A stretch of 64,000 nt of DNA, taken from the NCBI RefSeq assembly GCF_008831285.2, contig NC_045144.1, positions 6,622,176 to 6,686,175 of the forward strand, given 5' to 3'. Shown in pieces: positions 42,101 to 55,165 of this stretch. Numbering within the stretch: position 1 is the first letter of the stretch; every line of letters starts with the position of its first letter. This DNA is from Nymphaea colorata. Lineage: Eukaryota; Streptophyta; Magnoliopsida; Nymphaeales; Nymphaeaceae. Both the position numbers and the translations under genes were made by a program. The notes under the pieces were generated by a model. It saw nothing but the letters and a program-made list of their open reading frames with translations. It ran no database searches and had not been told where the DNA came from.

Positions 42101-45100
42101 CTCAGTCCCTGGCCTCCAATCGTGCTCGGAGTCAGCTATACAGAAACGAAACATGCCGTAATCGGTTGAATACCTGGATAAGAATCACAATTTCAATGTT
42201 TTATGTCTCTAACATTTTGATATCATACAGCCAGAGAAAGTTCAAGATTCAAGTTGCACAGAAGGAAAAAAGAGGAAACACTGAGAAGCAGACCCAATGT
42301 ATCAAACTGTCAGCTGCATTGCTCATAAGCAGATGACTCACAGATCAGGCTAATTATTAATTTGTAAAACAGTAGAACCTCATGTGTTAATTTATTAAGA
42401 TTTACTTGTTATGACTCAAAAGCAACTTATTAATCAACAAGCAAGCTCATCAGAGAAGAACCATATTAATTTGGCTGAGTTGGAAGTATTAGTACATGTC
42501 TTGTCGACATGATACTTCAGAGTGGGAACTAGATGCATCGATTAATTTGGCAAAAATGAACCCTCCGACTGGGATTTTTTTTATCCGCTTTAGAAACACC
42601 AAGACTGAAATTAGACTAAAAGAAAGGAACATCTACCAAAACTTTTCCCTGTTCTCAGCAGGAACGTAAAACATAGTTTGAGCCAACACTCCACATTCCC
42701 CTCCTGAGTCTTTTCCAGTATAGAATGAGCCGGACCCTGGCCAATCACGTTCATGATTTCCACTGCACGACAAAACTATGACAGATCTTTAAATGAACAA
42801 TTCTTAGTGCAGAAAATATCCCATTGAATATTTGAATGCAAGTAAAAACCAACTTTGCAATCATATATGGTACAGTGGATGCAATTGGTTCAATCTGAGC
42901 TGTAAACTGATCCCATTGTGATAAGTAGCCATCAGCATAGCTTATGTCACCAATATGCAAGACCATGTCAATATTCTGCAAGTCCTTAATGAGCTGATCT
43001 GTAGTGTTCAAAGATCCATACTCAAAATCATTATATTTAGTGGAACCATCACGCTCTGCCTGAAAGGATGATGAAAGGTTGTGGTTGTTAGATGAAATCC
43101 TTAACATAACCAAAAGGATGGTTGACAATACAATTGGTTGGCATAAATTATGAAACTAATATTCAGCACTGCTGCAAAAATAAAGTTTTGGACTATTAAT
43201 CAAAAACACTCCATCAAGAAAACTTCAAACCTTTCCCATATCCCCAAAAATTACAACACGTTGTAAGGAGTCCTGTCCAGGATAAGGAGGTGCTTTAAAA
43301 TGATGAACTTGGCTCCAAACGTATGATCCATTAAGCAACTTGTGACCCAGTTGGTACTTATAACTGCATGAGATTGAAAGGACTCTGCTATCAATTCATA
43401 TAGGTGCCCAATAGAGTAATGACAATTTCAGATTGATGAGCACCAAAAAAAAAAAAATCAAGGTGTCAGTGTTTGGCTGACAGAAGCCAGAGCTGTAAAT
43501 GGTATGGAAAAAATGAGATTGCTGACAGGAAAAATTAATTACGCTAGATTAGGCCACAAGTCCTTCAAAAAGCTTGTATGTATGAAGCCTGGATCACGCC
43601 ATCCCACTGTCCTTGCTGGAGAACCTGCAAAATCAATAAGGATAACTAGCTACAGAAAAAAAGGCTCAAAAGTAATTGATTTATACTACAACTTAAACAA
43701 GTCTAGGTTTCAATTCCTCATGTTGATATTGATAATTTTTACAGTATTTTCTCAACTAACTATAATGTATGATTTCAGTAAGATGCATGACTTAGAAATG
43801 GTCTTGGACATCCTGGTACACTTTGACATGGACAACGAAATTTCATCATAGAGGACCTAAAAATGGAGACATAGAAACGAGTAAACTCAGAGAAGCACAA
43901 AAACAATCCTCATTACCTTACAGCAGTCAGGTTAAAAGTTGGCAGTCTAAATATCTCCCAAAAGATTGCTAAAATTATGTCTTTTCTCCCTTTTCATCTC
44001 TGAACAAACTTCTTTGATCATTAGTAGCTTAACATTTTACAGATGCATGTGACCCAGGATAAACTGCTCCTATGACAAAAAGCATTTACAGTTTACACTT
44101 TACAAGCCAAATAGGGTGCTCTGCGTTGTGCTGAAGTTGGAAAGGGCTTCTTATTCTTAATGTAGTCACCTTGTGCATACATTAAACATAAAATAATTCT
44201 CTTTTTAACAGCAGTAGCGAACATTTTGGATTTAACATGGAAGAGGCCGGTGGTGGGTAGCATTAGCAATAAAATTCTAAATCAACTTTAACATGACTAT
44301 TACAATCCAATTCATGAGCAGATAACTCCATACCACACATGCTATTGCGAGTGAATGTCAAGGTTCCAGCAGGAGATCTTGTCTGAGTTTCTCCTTCCAT
44401 TCCCCAAGCAACAAAAGGAACTGCCTCCTTGATATCATAACCACTAGTCCAAGTCACAGTTATCTGATGTTGAGAGGTTGAAAACAGTATAAGATTGAAG
44501 GTTGGAAACCTCAACTTCTCTAAATGGTGTTCCATGATATGACTCATTTCATAATATAAACCTGACTAAGTTATTGATTGCTATGTTAGCTATTCAAGTG
44601 CCATTACTTTTTGCTGATGCTTTACATCAGAAATTAAAGTACCGAAAAATTCAGCATTCATATAGACTACTTGGGCTGGTAAGCATGCCTTCCATGTTCT
44701 GGAGAGTATGAATCATCAGCTCTCATGCATATGAGAAAGATTAGAATGCAAAATGCACTTCAGATGTCCCTTCACCCCAATTGATGCGTAAAGCCGTAAA
44801 CACAGCAGTCTTCCTGATTGGAAAGGTGCTGCTGTAAACAAGACAACATGTGTACACATGCATATCCCAAAGTAAATGAACAGAATTTTATGCATATAAC
44901 AACTTGAATTAGTCAAAATGAAGGTAGTAATTGTTAAAATACACATGGGTACTTCAATAAGGTCCACATACCTATGTCGTTGTACCCATACCCAAAGTGG
45001 GTACTTGGACACACTTGGGTACTTCTTAGATTGAAACTGATCTAAACTGCTTAATTTTAATTGATTTAAAATTTTCCAACTCATTTTTTATTCTGCTTTA

Positions 45101-48100
45101 GAGTTATTATTCATTAACTTGTAATGTTTTTTATTTATATCACTTGTTTATTTCAATGTTGCTTCCATTTTGACTTTTTTGTGTTATATTGCATATATAC
45201 ATACGTATATCCTGCCATACCCCCCCACCCACATTTCTAAAGTTACCATATTTGTACCCATATCTCTATGTCACATAGGTATGGGTACGGGTACTGGTTC
45301 GGACTATTTTCAAAAAACTTGGGTACGGCTGTGTGTGTGTGTGTATATATATAGAACATAAGAATTCAAACAAAATAACACATTCATGATTCAAAATTTA
45401 TAGTTTCTAAAGAAGAAACTATTGAACAAAATATTAAAATGCAACTCTGTATGTGTTTCCTGAGTGTAAATGATGTAAAGAACAAACTGAAATCCTAAAT
45501 TTTGGATAGGAAAGGACTCATTCAACTTTGACTGAGTCCTAAATCGGATGGATGCGGTCCTGAGTACTTTGGCCGCATCCAGTATTGTTTGACCAACACC
45601 CAAGATAGTACCAGTACCGGTGTCGTACTTGACCGATATGGGTACGCTGTCTTTACAACAGTACCCATGTGACAAAGCCATATCTCCGTACCCATACCCA
45701 TGCGCCTTAGGTTACATATATATGTGTGCTATGTTTACATAGATGCTTATTTCTGTAAACATGCAGCCACCAATACAAGGGATCAAAGAAATAATGTAGT
45801 CACAAAGGACTAGAGCAAAAACAAGCTTAGTCACAACACTTGAATCTCCTACTCGAAACACTCAAGATTGAAAAGTTCTTATTAACGTCTCAACGAAACA
45901 GCATAAAATAATTACAAAGAGAAGACATTTATACAAGAAAGAGGAAGGCTAAAATGACCTAGCAAGTTTGGTTCTCCAACAGCCAGTTATGCGTAACTTA
46001 AACTTTAAAAAAAGAGTTGATAAATCATAAAAGTTTAATACACTTTTCTTTATTGTAATGTAATGCATTCCTTATTTCTTGTACTATTTATTTAAATGCA
46101 AGTATTGTCAAATGATAAAATTGCTATTGCTGCTAGCCTAAGACACACAGATACGGCAAACTGGGTCACGTAACGGCGTCGACACTCTGACACACGAATC
46201 CCGACACTTGGACACGGCAAGATACGTTTTGGATCGAGTCTGGGTCAGACCTGATCCGAACCACTTTCATAACCCGACATAAGTTTTAACCCTCGATTTC
46301 TTTTTATGCTTTCACCGGTCGACCTTTACCCTCGACGACTTGTAACTGGCGACAACAGAGTTCGGCAATGGCGGGCGATGGGGACGAGGTCCAGCGACAG
46401 ACAGGTAAGTGTTTTTTTTTTTCCTTTCGATATTAGAAGTTAGGGTTTCATGCTTCATTTGGGTTTTTCTTGCCGATTTGGGGATGTTTTCGTTTGTAGA
46501 TTGGATGGTTAATCCATCGATTGGTGATGAACAATGTTTTGTTTGAGATTTTCTTTCTTATGACTTATGAGATTGTAAGAGTGAATTATTAATTTAATAT
46601 TTTTTTTATTTTATTATCATTTTTAATTTTTTAGAATATAATATTTGTCGTGTCCGCATATCCTAAAATTTTGAAAATTGCCGTGTCCACGTACCCGTAC
46701 CCGTACCCATATTGTACCCGGACCCGTGTGACATAGTTGCTAGCTGATGGTGGGTTCAAACTTCTATTTCTACCGATTGGACCAGCAAATAGCTAACTCT
46801 TGCCTTTTTTGTATATAAAAGGGGGAATGCCTCTTCATTTGATGTAGAGCTTTTTCAACTCATTGCCTTGATTATTTAATATTTTTCATATTCATTATTT
46901 TTGTTATGTGTGTTTCATCCTTAATATTTTCTTCTTGAGATAATTTATAAGAGCTTTGCCTAAAACTTGAGGATCGCAAGATTTATTGAAGAACAATATC
47001 TCCTTTTTGGGGCATTACTCCAATGTATATTTTGCCAAAATATGGGAGTTGTTAGTACTACTTTCTTTAACATAAAATGCTTTGTCATCTTTGAAGCATG
47101 GACACATAGCATTCTTGGGTTTCTATAAGTGGGGTTTTTCTTAGGTATTTACTGGCATAGTGGTTCTTCTCAGGAAAACATTGGGAACTCAAATGATTAA
47201 AAAGTGAAATAAGAGTTTTCCACTGACTTCCTCACAAACATGCAAAGACTCAATTAAAAAAAAAAAAAAATGGAAATGTACATTAAAAATATTCGTTTTA
47301 CAAAAAATGAGAATATTGTAATATTATTCCGAGAAATATATTTCAGGAATATTGTGAAAAATATCTTGAATTTTTTCCAATTAAAAATTTCTACTGTGTT
47401 TTGGTAATAAAAATATGATGTTTTCAAAACAGTGCCAACAATTGTGACTATGCACAGAATGATAGAAACCATCTAGTTTGTTATAATTTAGGCAATTACT
47501 TGGATCCATCAATCCAAGCAAAAGCGAAAATGGTAATTGCCAGTTAAGGTAGCAGATATCAAAAAGCAGAATCAATTTATAGATGGACACTGTGTGATTC
47601 AACGTGAATTTCATATGGATGATGATGGATAAATAATAATCAAACATGGGCAGTCATTGAGCAACACCATTGATCTGAGATAACATTCTTCCTACAAAAA
47701 CAAACCTACGCTTTTATTGTTAACTATTTGTAGCCTTATTCAAAGTTACTTCTTAGTATGTGTGGAACTGTGGATGCATGTAGCTGCCAAAATAAGTGAA
47801 GTATAGAACACAAACACACAGTACATGCAATAAAAAAGTTTCATATTAAGACTGCTAAAACATACTTCGTTCCATGACCTCCCTTGAGCTAAACGTGGAT
47901 AAGCAGGAGCCTTTGGATTAGCAAAAGTTATAGCATCTGAGACAGCAACCAGCTTTGGCTGTTCAAAACCACAACGATATGACTGATCAGCTACTAATTA
48001 TGTGAAAAAAGCAGTAGTTGCAGGGGTTAAAACTGAACATATTTCACATATGGCAAAAAAGGAGCTCCTGGATACAGGAACTAGTAACAGAAACTTCCCT

Positions 48101-51100
48101 TGTCTATTTGTTTTCTAGTTTTTACTTTCACATAGAAAGAGATGATATAATAGTGCAGAATGAGCGCCACAGGCATGTCAGCTACTTCAAGAAAGAAAAA
48201 CAAAGCTGGAAAAAGGGAAACAAATATGTGACACTTTAAAGCACAAGTGTACCACTTTGCAGAAGGAGGTTAAGATATCTTCTTCATAAGAATGCGAAAA
48301 ATCTAGTTGGTTTGTCTTGTAAGGAAATTGTACACAAGTCATACAGGGTCATGCTTTAGAATGCAAATATCATGAAGGATGATCAAGCCAAGCGACAGCT
48401 AGCCAATACCCATGCTGTCCTCTGATCCATTTGTTCAGAATTTACAGTGCCTACTAGTACATACTTAAAATTGTAGACTTGAAAATGCAACTGACATTGA
48501 TCCTTCAGGAAAGTGTATAAGATGCCTAAGATTTTTGTTCAGGTTCTTAAAGAGAATCAAGTTTTTGCTTCACTTATCCTGTTTACTGCCAATTCATCAA
48601 CTACCACCAAGAACTGAAGCTCTTGTAAATGATTTGGCAACCTAGAGACGTATCACATGATCAACAGGAATTCTCTCTGCAAGGATGAAACAGACAAAAA
48701 GTACCTTGGATCTGTCTGTCTTCTCAGCAGACATGCCTTTTGGGGGTATCATTTTCATTTATCTACATTCCCATTTATCTCTTTTGATACATTAAATGGT
48801 TGGAAGTTCAACATCTTCCTGCATCATGAAGATCAACATTCAGATGTATGCACCATCTCCTGGCCATCATGAGTTCCTGAGACCTTCTTAGACAGTTTGC
48901 AAATGCAGGACAATGAGCCTTAATCCACATTTCAATGTCATAGCAGCCAATCGTGGCACGATTGCCTCGTCTTGGAACACACGCAAAGATTACTGCTAAC
49001 TAAAATCCCCAAATTCCAGCTGCAGTTTCTGAAGCTCCACAGGACGGCCTTAATACAGCTTTAGAGCTTTGGAAAGGCAACATTTCTTTGTTGGAGTTCA
49101 GAATATAGAGGTCAACTTTGTAATTCAGATCGAATGCTGTTTTCTTAACTCATTTTCTTCTATATTGAGCTAATTTACAGTGCTCAGAACCTATTATGAT
49201 GCAAAGTTCCAATTTTTAATGTAAAAATAATTTTCAGTTGCCAATAGATGTGATACATGGTTGTAGGTTTGAGGCTCGGACTAAAAGTTGTACAGCCACA
49301 AGCAAGATACATTCAGATGTGATGTGTGGTTGCAGGTTTTCAGGTTAGGGCTAAAAGTTGCACATCCACAAGCAAGACACAATTAACTGATTATATGGTT
49401 AAAATAGAACTCTGATTTGGCAGATGCTGTAGTTAAAATAAATCTCTGACTGCAGCAAGAAGTTAGTGGAACACAATGCCACTGTCATATTGATGTCCAT
49501 ATTATCATTTAAAGTTTAAACATGAAAAGAAATAAACAGAGCCACTTTTGTTATACAAAAGTGAAAAGAAAAGAAACAATAAAGAGAAGCCACACACAAT
49601 GGAGACACATACATTTAAGATTCCTCCTGTGAATAAACCAAATGAAAAGTCAGCTCTCTGATTGATCAATTGAAGTTTCAACGATCCAGTTCCCGTCTTC
49701 GTGTAGCTTGGATTTGAGTATGTAGCATATTGAAACTGAAAAACATTAGATGATTTACAGAGTTAAGCATGTCGGCATCACTGCTAAATAGATTATACAA
49801 GTCCATTGGTGCACCTTTTCAAAAGAAATGATTCAAGAAAGCCCTTAGCAAACCTTAATAGGTGAAGTGCATAAGAATGGAGCTTCATCCTCCCAGCTGA
49901 AGACTTCAGGATTACAAATTGATGCACTGAAAAAGAAAAGTGATTACACTGCCGATATCAATCTGAGACTATTCCACTTCTTTGTGTTAATTTATATATT
50001 GGTGATCAGTAGAGAAGATGAAAAAGGGCACATTACCATTGTCCATGAACTCTAAGGTTCTCACTGGAAAACCTTAAATAGTATAATGAGTAATCAAGAT
50101 AATGGATATGTTTCATTAGTTAAGCATTACAAATCTTACTTTGCAGAGAATAAAATGGACTCACATCACAGGCACCAGACTCAGGGAATTAATTGGAAAA
50201 TATTAGGGTTTATTGAGAATGCGGTAAACGCAACCTGAAATTTGCAGGAGAAAATACCCCCACCCAATCATCAGCCGTTGGATTGGGGTAACTAAACTTC
50301 AAACGGACCCAGTCGATCTTTTCACCCTGATGCAGTCGAGCAGAGATATCAGTATAGAATTCGTCAGATACAACCATTAGATTAAAACCAAGGAATTGTG
50401 TACATCATGTAATAAAAAGAAATGAATTAGATGCAGATTTTTATCGGTCAACTGATCTGAATCTTGGACCAAGCCAAGCAAGCTTCCGTAATTGGAAAAA
50501 CATGGTTGGTAGTACAGTTCAGCATATTGTATTCTCATATGGCATGAAACTAAAGTTTTACAGACTTCGCACATTTTATACCTTGTTGATCGTAGTTTCA
50601 CTACAGAACCCAAGTATGCTTCATCACTGGCCTACATTTTCAGCAAGTAGAAGGATGCCATGTCAACGGAAAACATGGACAGACTCAGTGATTCAAGTCA
50701 ACAACGAAGGATCTTTTTTCTATTTAATAATAGATTACCTAGAAAAAGTGAACTTGAACCATATTCATCTGCATGAGTTAACCTAGAAAGAAAGATTGCC
50801 AGTGACCAATGGCAGACAGAGCAATATACTGAATTTAGCATGGCTTTTGTAACTGACACGTACATATATACATTTGGCTTGAGCCACCTTAATCAGATGA
50901 TTTAGGTTTGATATCAGCAAGAATATAACATTTTTGAACTTGACGACAAATGTACAAACCACAATGTTCTTTGAGGGTTACCTTCAAACCAAGGATGACA
51001 GGAGACACTTTAATGGAGGCAGATTCATGTAGCGCAAGAGTAGTCCTATGAATGGCAATCTTAGCAAGAGGCTGGTGTCCCGAGGCTGCAGCCCAACCAA

Positions 51101-51158
51101 AACTTACTAAACCCACGAAGCTGATAAATAACACCAGTCGCAGGTACTTCTGCGCCAT
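39122..51158 (-). CDS. PAP: Purple acid phosphatase, PAP1/24/27 type (PAP-A)
   Basis: Twelve exons on the minus strand: 50,982-51,158; 50,235-50,326; 49,854-49,926; 49,613-49,735; 47,866-47,958; 44,334-44,463; 43,543-43,624; 43,231-43,363; 42,854-43,059; 42,637-42,762; 41,864-42,173; 39,122-39,427. They sum to 1,851 nt, 616 aa, about the length of Arabidopsis PAP27. All introns are GT-AG. The start is chosen because it opens a signal peptide (MAQKYLRLVLFISFVGLVSF). The N-terminal domain has DDWVGVFSPANF and WNEITVTWTSGYD. The metallophosphatase domain has the family's metal ligands in order: GDMG, GDISYADGY, GNHE, AHR and GHIH. The enzyme binds an Fe-metal centre and hydrolyses phosphate esters, usually outside the cell or in the vacuole. 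Several Arabidopsis relatives are labelled 'probable inactive', so activity is not assured. Differences from PAP-B are GHIHGYER (PAP-B GHVHNYER) and a splice-created Asn before GNHE. Confidence 0.93.
44930..45720. repeat. GGGTAC-rich repeat debris in PAP-A intron 5
   Basis: Several clusters of GGGTAC/GTACCC words (for example 44,940-45,025, 45,230-45,330 and 45,600-45,700) occur in both orientations. They look like inverted arms of one or more decayed non-autonomous elements. A (TG)n/(TA)n run is at about 45,330-45,352. No coding sequence was found. Confidence 0.5.
46132..46745. mobile_element. Possible MITE in PAP-A intron 5
   Basis: The left end (GCTAGCCTAAGACACACAG) and right end read in reverse (GCTAGCAACTATGTCACACG) form imperfect inverted repeats. 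Inside are GACACGGCA/TGCCGTGTCC words near both ends. The interior includes GGCAATGGCGGGCGATGG, which is GC-rich compared with the surrounding intron. Borders are approximate and no target duplication was established. Confidence 0.4.
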
Positions 51159-54100
51159 ACGTGGAACCTGGAATATGTCCAAGGACGAGTCAAGGATCAC
51201 AGACAATCATAATTCGATACTTCAAAGACCAAAACAGTCAACAAAATCAATTTTACTCAGCTCCTTTATGACCAAATTTCTCACTTCTTTCAACAAACAA
51301 GTTAACCAACAATGAAACTTTTCTCTCTGTCTCAGTCTAGCGAAGCAAAGTACCACTAAGCAGAATTGAAAAACAACGAAGACCCACAAGATTCAGTGAC
51401 CTTTCTTGAACTACCAACCCAGAAAAAAGGCTCAATAAAGTAGAAAACACACACAGCAACTCCCCTTCTTCTATTTCTCCTTGTTCATCGCCGTCGCCAT
51501 CGTTTATATATTCAAGTGGTTCATGGAACAAAGGTGGTACACTCCAATAAAGCCTGAGCAGAGAGAGGGATGGAAGAAAAACTAAAAGAACACGAGGAGA
51601 ACACTAAGGCTTGGCGGCAAAAGAGAACCGCGGTTGGCGCCGAGCCGGCGATTTGGATACTGCCAAGTGCCAAGTTGCGACGTGCGATGGACCAGACCAA
51701 GAAGAATAAAGGCTTGAAGTGGAGTCCACCAAAGCAAAGTAAATGCACCATCTGTCTATACTTACGAAGAAACACCGAGTAAAAGCACCATCAGACCATC
51801 TGTCTATATTTATCAAGAAACAACAAGTTTCACAGCCTGTCATAAACAATAATCTCGCCAGTTCAGAATTTAAATTTGCCTTCGAAAGAGAAAGGTGGCT
51901 CCTAGTTTCTCTAGTTCACAACTTTTTCGCTTCTTGTTGGGGAGTGTGTTTCATGACGGGAGAAAAAAGAAAAAAATTGTCCCCACTTTTCCACACGAAA
52001 ATGAAGAAAAGGATGGAACTGGCGTTCTCAGTAGTAAAATTTTACCGTGTTTTGAAAGTGTAATCTTCGAATGGGGCTTTCTTCAAAGGAGGTTAAGAAA
52101 ATTTCATCCATCAAACTATTGGGCTTTCCATCCAAGACAGTATTTTCTTATGATTTGGGTTGAAATGTACTTTGACAGAAGGGCATCCACAGCCTGCTGC
52201 ACGTAGAAACAAATTATCCCCATAATGTGTGGCCTATGTCACAAGCACACTCGTTACTCAGAGGTCATTTGAAAACACTTACACACTGTTGCTGTTTCAT
52301 GAACCTACCACTAAACAGAGCAGATTCATAAAACAATCTAACAATCACTTTATGAATCTACCCCATTTTTTAAACAGATTAACAGCTTGTTATTTTACCA
52401 AATAGCCTTTCAGGTTATATTCTCAAATTTCAAATAATTTTTTTCCTAAATAAACAACAGGGCAAGAAGTTTTTCAATTTTTGATCAATAAATAGAATTC
52501 ATTCTTATTGAAGGCTATTCATATTATTACGAAAGCTATTCTTGTATTGTCATGCAGGAGTCGGATTTTAAAGGGCGTTTGATGGCATGAAACATTTATT
52601 CGGTAAAAACATTTCATATTGTGCAAGGCATTAAAGTACCAAAATGTTCCATTTCTCACAATGGCTAAAAAACTGTAGCACTTTCTGACTTTGCCGAATT
52701 TTCGGGTGCTTTTCCACTGTTATTACGAGCTGTTCGTTTTGACACCACTGCCCGCCAACCTGTTCTTGGTGTATCTAATCATTGTATGCTTGAAACTACC
52801 AACCGATGAAGGGGCGAGCAAATCTATGGGCTAATGAGTGAGATCCGATTTTAAAAAGGGAAATTTAAAAGTTTTTAAAGTTTTAGTGGAGGCCATAAAC
52901 AATTTAGTATCTGAACATCCACTCAGAAGGCAAGGTCATGTACATGCGATCTAATTTTGGTGCCTTTGCAAGCGACTTAGCTTAAATCTCTTGAAAAGTC
53001 ATGACTGTTCTTGTTAAGTAAATGATGCTTCTAAAAGGGCATTTGATAAGACAAATGTTGTATATGGGCACATGTTCCAAAGAATACCATGTTCTTATTC
53101 TTAATGAAACATGGTGTGATATGTCTAATACTTGATTGTAAAACTAGAAACAATATTTATAATTGAACCATGTTTTCTAAAACAAGTCTATAGTTTATTT
53201 GAAAGTTGTGTTACACTAACAGAATATTTTTTCTTGTCAATTAACGCTCTACTAGAAAAACATTAGACAAAGAAAAAAAATTGAGAAAACAAGAACAAGT
53301 TGGAGTTTTTTTTGCTTATATTACTTGACAAGCACGTAGACTTGAACCCGTACACCGATGCAGTCCTAGACCCTCAAAGTTTAGTTGAAGTGGGAGACTT
53401 TGGCTCTCACTAGAAGGGCGGGATTTCCTCCTGGTTACCCTGTTCACATTATTTACAATGTATATATTAGAATGTCAATTTGTCAAATAGAAGGTTTTCA
53501 ATCACAACTTATGTTTTGCAAGATACAGTAATGGTTGACTTGGCATATTCACCTTCGCACATGAAGGGAAGAATGTCCCAAGATTTGCAGGGGGGAATTA
53601 ATGGGCATCAAAGTGAAAGGTGAGGAGATTTTTCAGGCCAAAATCGCATGGTTCGTTGTTGACACTAAAGAGAATGCACATTGGCTATTGGCACTAACGA
53701 GGATGCTCATTCGCCGTCCATGGAATGCACACATTCTGCAGACGCCAACTTGATGCCCTGTGGGAAGAATGCTCGACGTTTTGTTCTTCCTGTTCCTGGA
53801 ATGCTTTTCAGGAGCATGACATCCTGTTCCTGCCATCCTTCGACCAAGAAATCAAACATCCTGTACGGAACTTGTTTATAGAGATTTAGTTGTGCCCCAA
53901 GAATTGTATACCCACTATATTTTGCAGCTTATGCATAAAAGGTGGTCCTATTTCTTGTGCTAAGTCTCAACTTATTGACGTTAATGAAGTGTTGATAGAG
54001 AACAATTCCTTGACGTGCTTGTTGTTTTGTTAACAATCCCACCAAAATGAGGCCCACTGGGCCACTACTAGATGTCATCAAAATTCAAGGACCAAACCAA

Positions 54101-54159
54101 TTGTCAAGCATTCAATTGATTAATGAAGCCAACACTTCGTAGTGAATCATGCAACCACC
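51159..54159. other. PAP-A upstream region and intergenic DNA
   Basis: The stretch just above the PAP-A ATG (51,159 to about 51,600) is the likely promoter and 5' UTR on the minus strand; an untranslated first exon cannot be excluded. Open frames on the plus strand at 51,570-51,782 and 51,743-52,206 have no recognised family. A segment starting AAGGGCGTTTGATGG (52,572) resembles a MITE end, but its partner was not fixed. Nothing else was recognised. Confidence 0.4.
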
Positions 54160-55165
54160 CACTACAAAAAAACTAAGCATTACCAATGGTCAAAAAATGT
54201 TGGTGAAATAAAGGCACTGGTCGGTAATGCTTTTACAAATATTTTGTGATATCGTCGATAAAAGTGTCACTAAAAATCATTACCAACACACTAGACTTGC
54301 ATGTCGATGTAGAATCACCAAACACGTAGGTAAATATTGATTATTACTAACGTTTGACCACGTCGGTAATAATCAATTATCTGTTGGTAAAAAGTATACC
54401 AACAATGGACATGGATGTCGGTAATTTTTTTTACCTGACAAACCTCTGAACGTTGGTAAAACTTTAACCGTGATAAAGGTTTTTATGCATGGGTGAAAAT
54501 CTTTTAAGTTTTTTTTTTCTATTTGAGTATGACATAATTTTTTCGAAAATCGAAAATAATATACAACATATTTGCGTACATTTTCTATTTATCAAACGAA
54601 ACAATTACATGTTCATGAACCAAACGTATACGTACAATAAATGTTCATACTTATATTACAATACAGCTGATTCATTATAGTTCAAAGTTATGAAAATGTT
54701 TTTATTAAATGTTAACATAAACAGAAAGTGTGTAATCTCATCATTAAGGTGGAAATCATAGGCATATCAGCATGTCCACAATGAACATTAAGGATATACG
54801 CTAGTTTTATTAGAAATGAAGGTTAACGAATATAGCTCATTACAACAAAAGAAATGTTACGTAACTTAGGTTTGTATCACCATGCTGTTGTGCGATAAGC
54901 TGAGTAATTTGAGCTTGAAATTGAAGAAACCAAGAGTCAAGTGAAGAAACTTTATCCTTCAGTAATGCATTTTCTTCTCGCATAGTATATATTTCGTTCA
55001 ATTTAAAGGACGATCGTCAGAAGGACTAAGACCAAGCCCCATCATCTTTACTCTACCATATCTCCCATGTCCCATCACCTTGGAGTGGACATCATTACTT
55101 CTCAGTGTATCTATCATCCCTTGAGGCACCATTTCGAATTGCTCTTTTAATTGATCCTACAGCAT
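54160..55165. mobile_element. CACTA (En/Spm) transposon relic
   Basis: It begins CACTACAAAAAAACTAAG, the characteristic CACTA terminus, followed to about 54,480 by many copies of GTCGGTAAT, GTTGGTAAA and their complements, as in CACTA subterminal repeat regions. On the minus strand from about 55,155 down to 54,880, fragments in different frames read VPQGMIDTLRSND, GHGRYGRVKMMGLGLSPSD and REENALLKDKVSSLD. These resemble the conserved tail found in plant En/Spm-type transposon proteins (GR-GRVRG-G followed by a coiled coil). Stops and frame changes show it is dead. The opposite terminus was not found, so the right border is only a minimum. Confidence 0.65.

Noticed and set aside
51570-52206. 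Plus-strand open frames upstream of PAP-A as a divergent neighbour gene
   Set aside because: No recognisable domain, overlapping frames, and no consistent exon structure.
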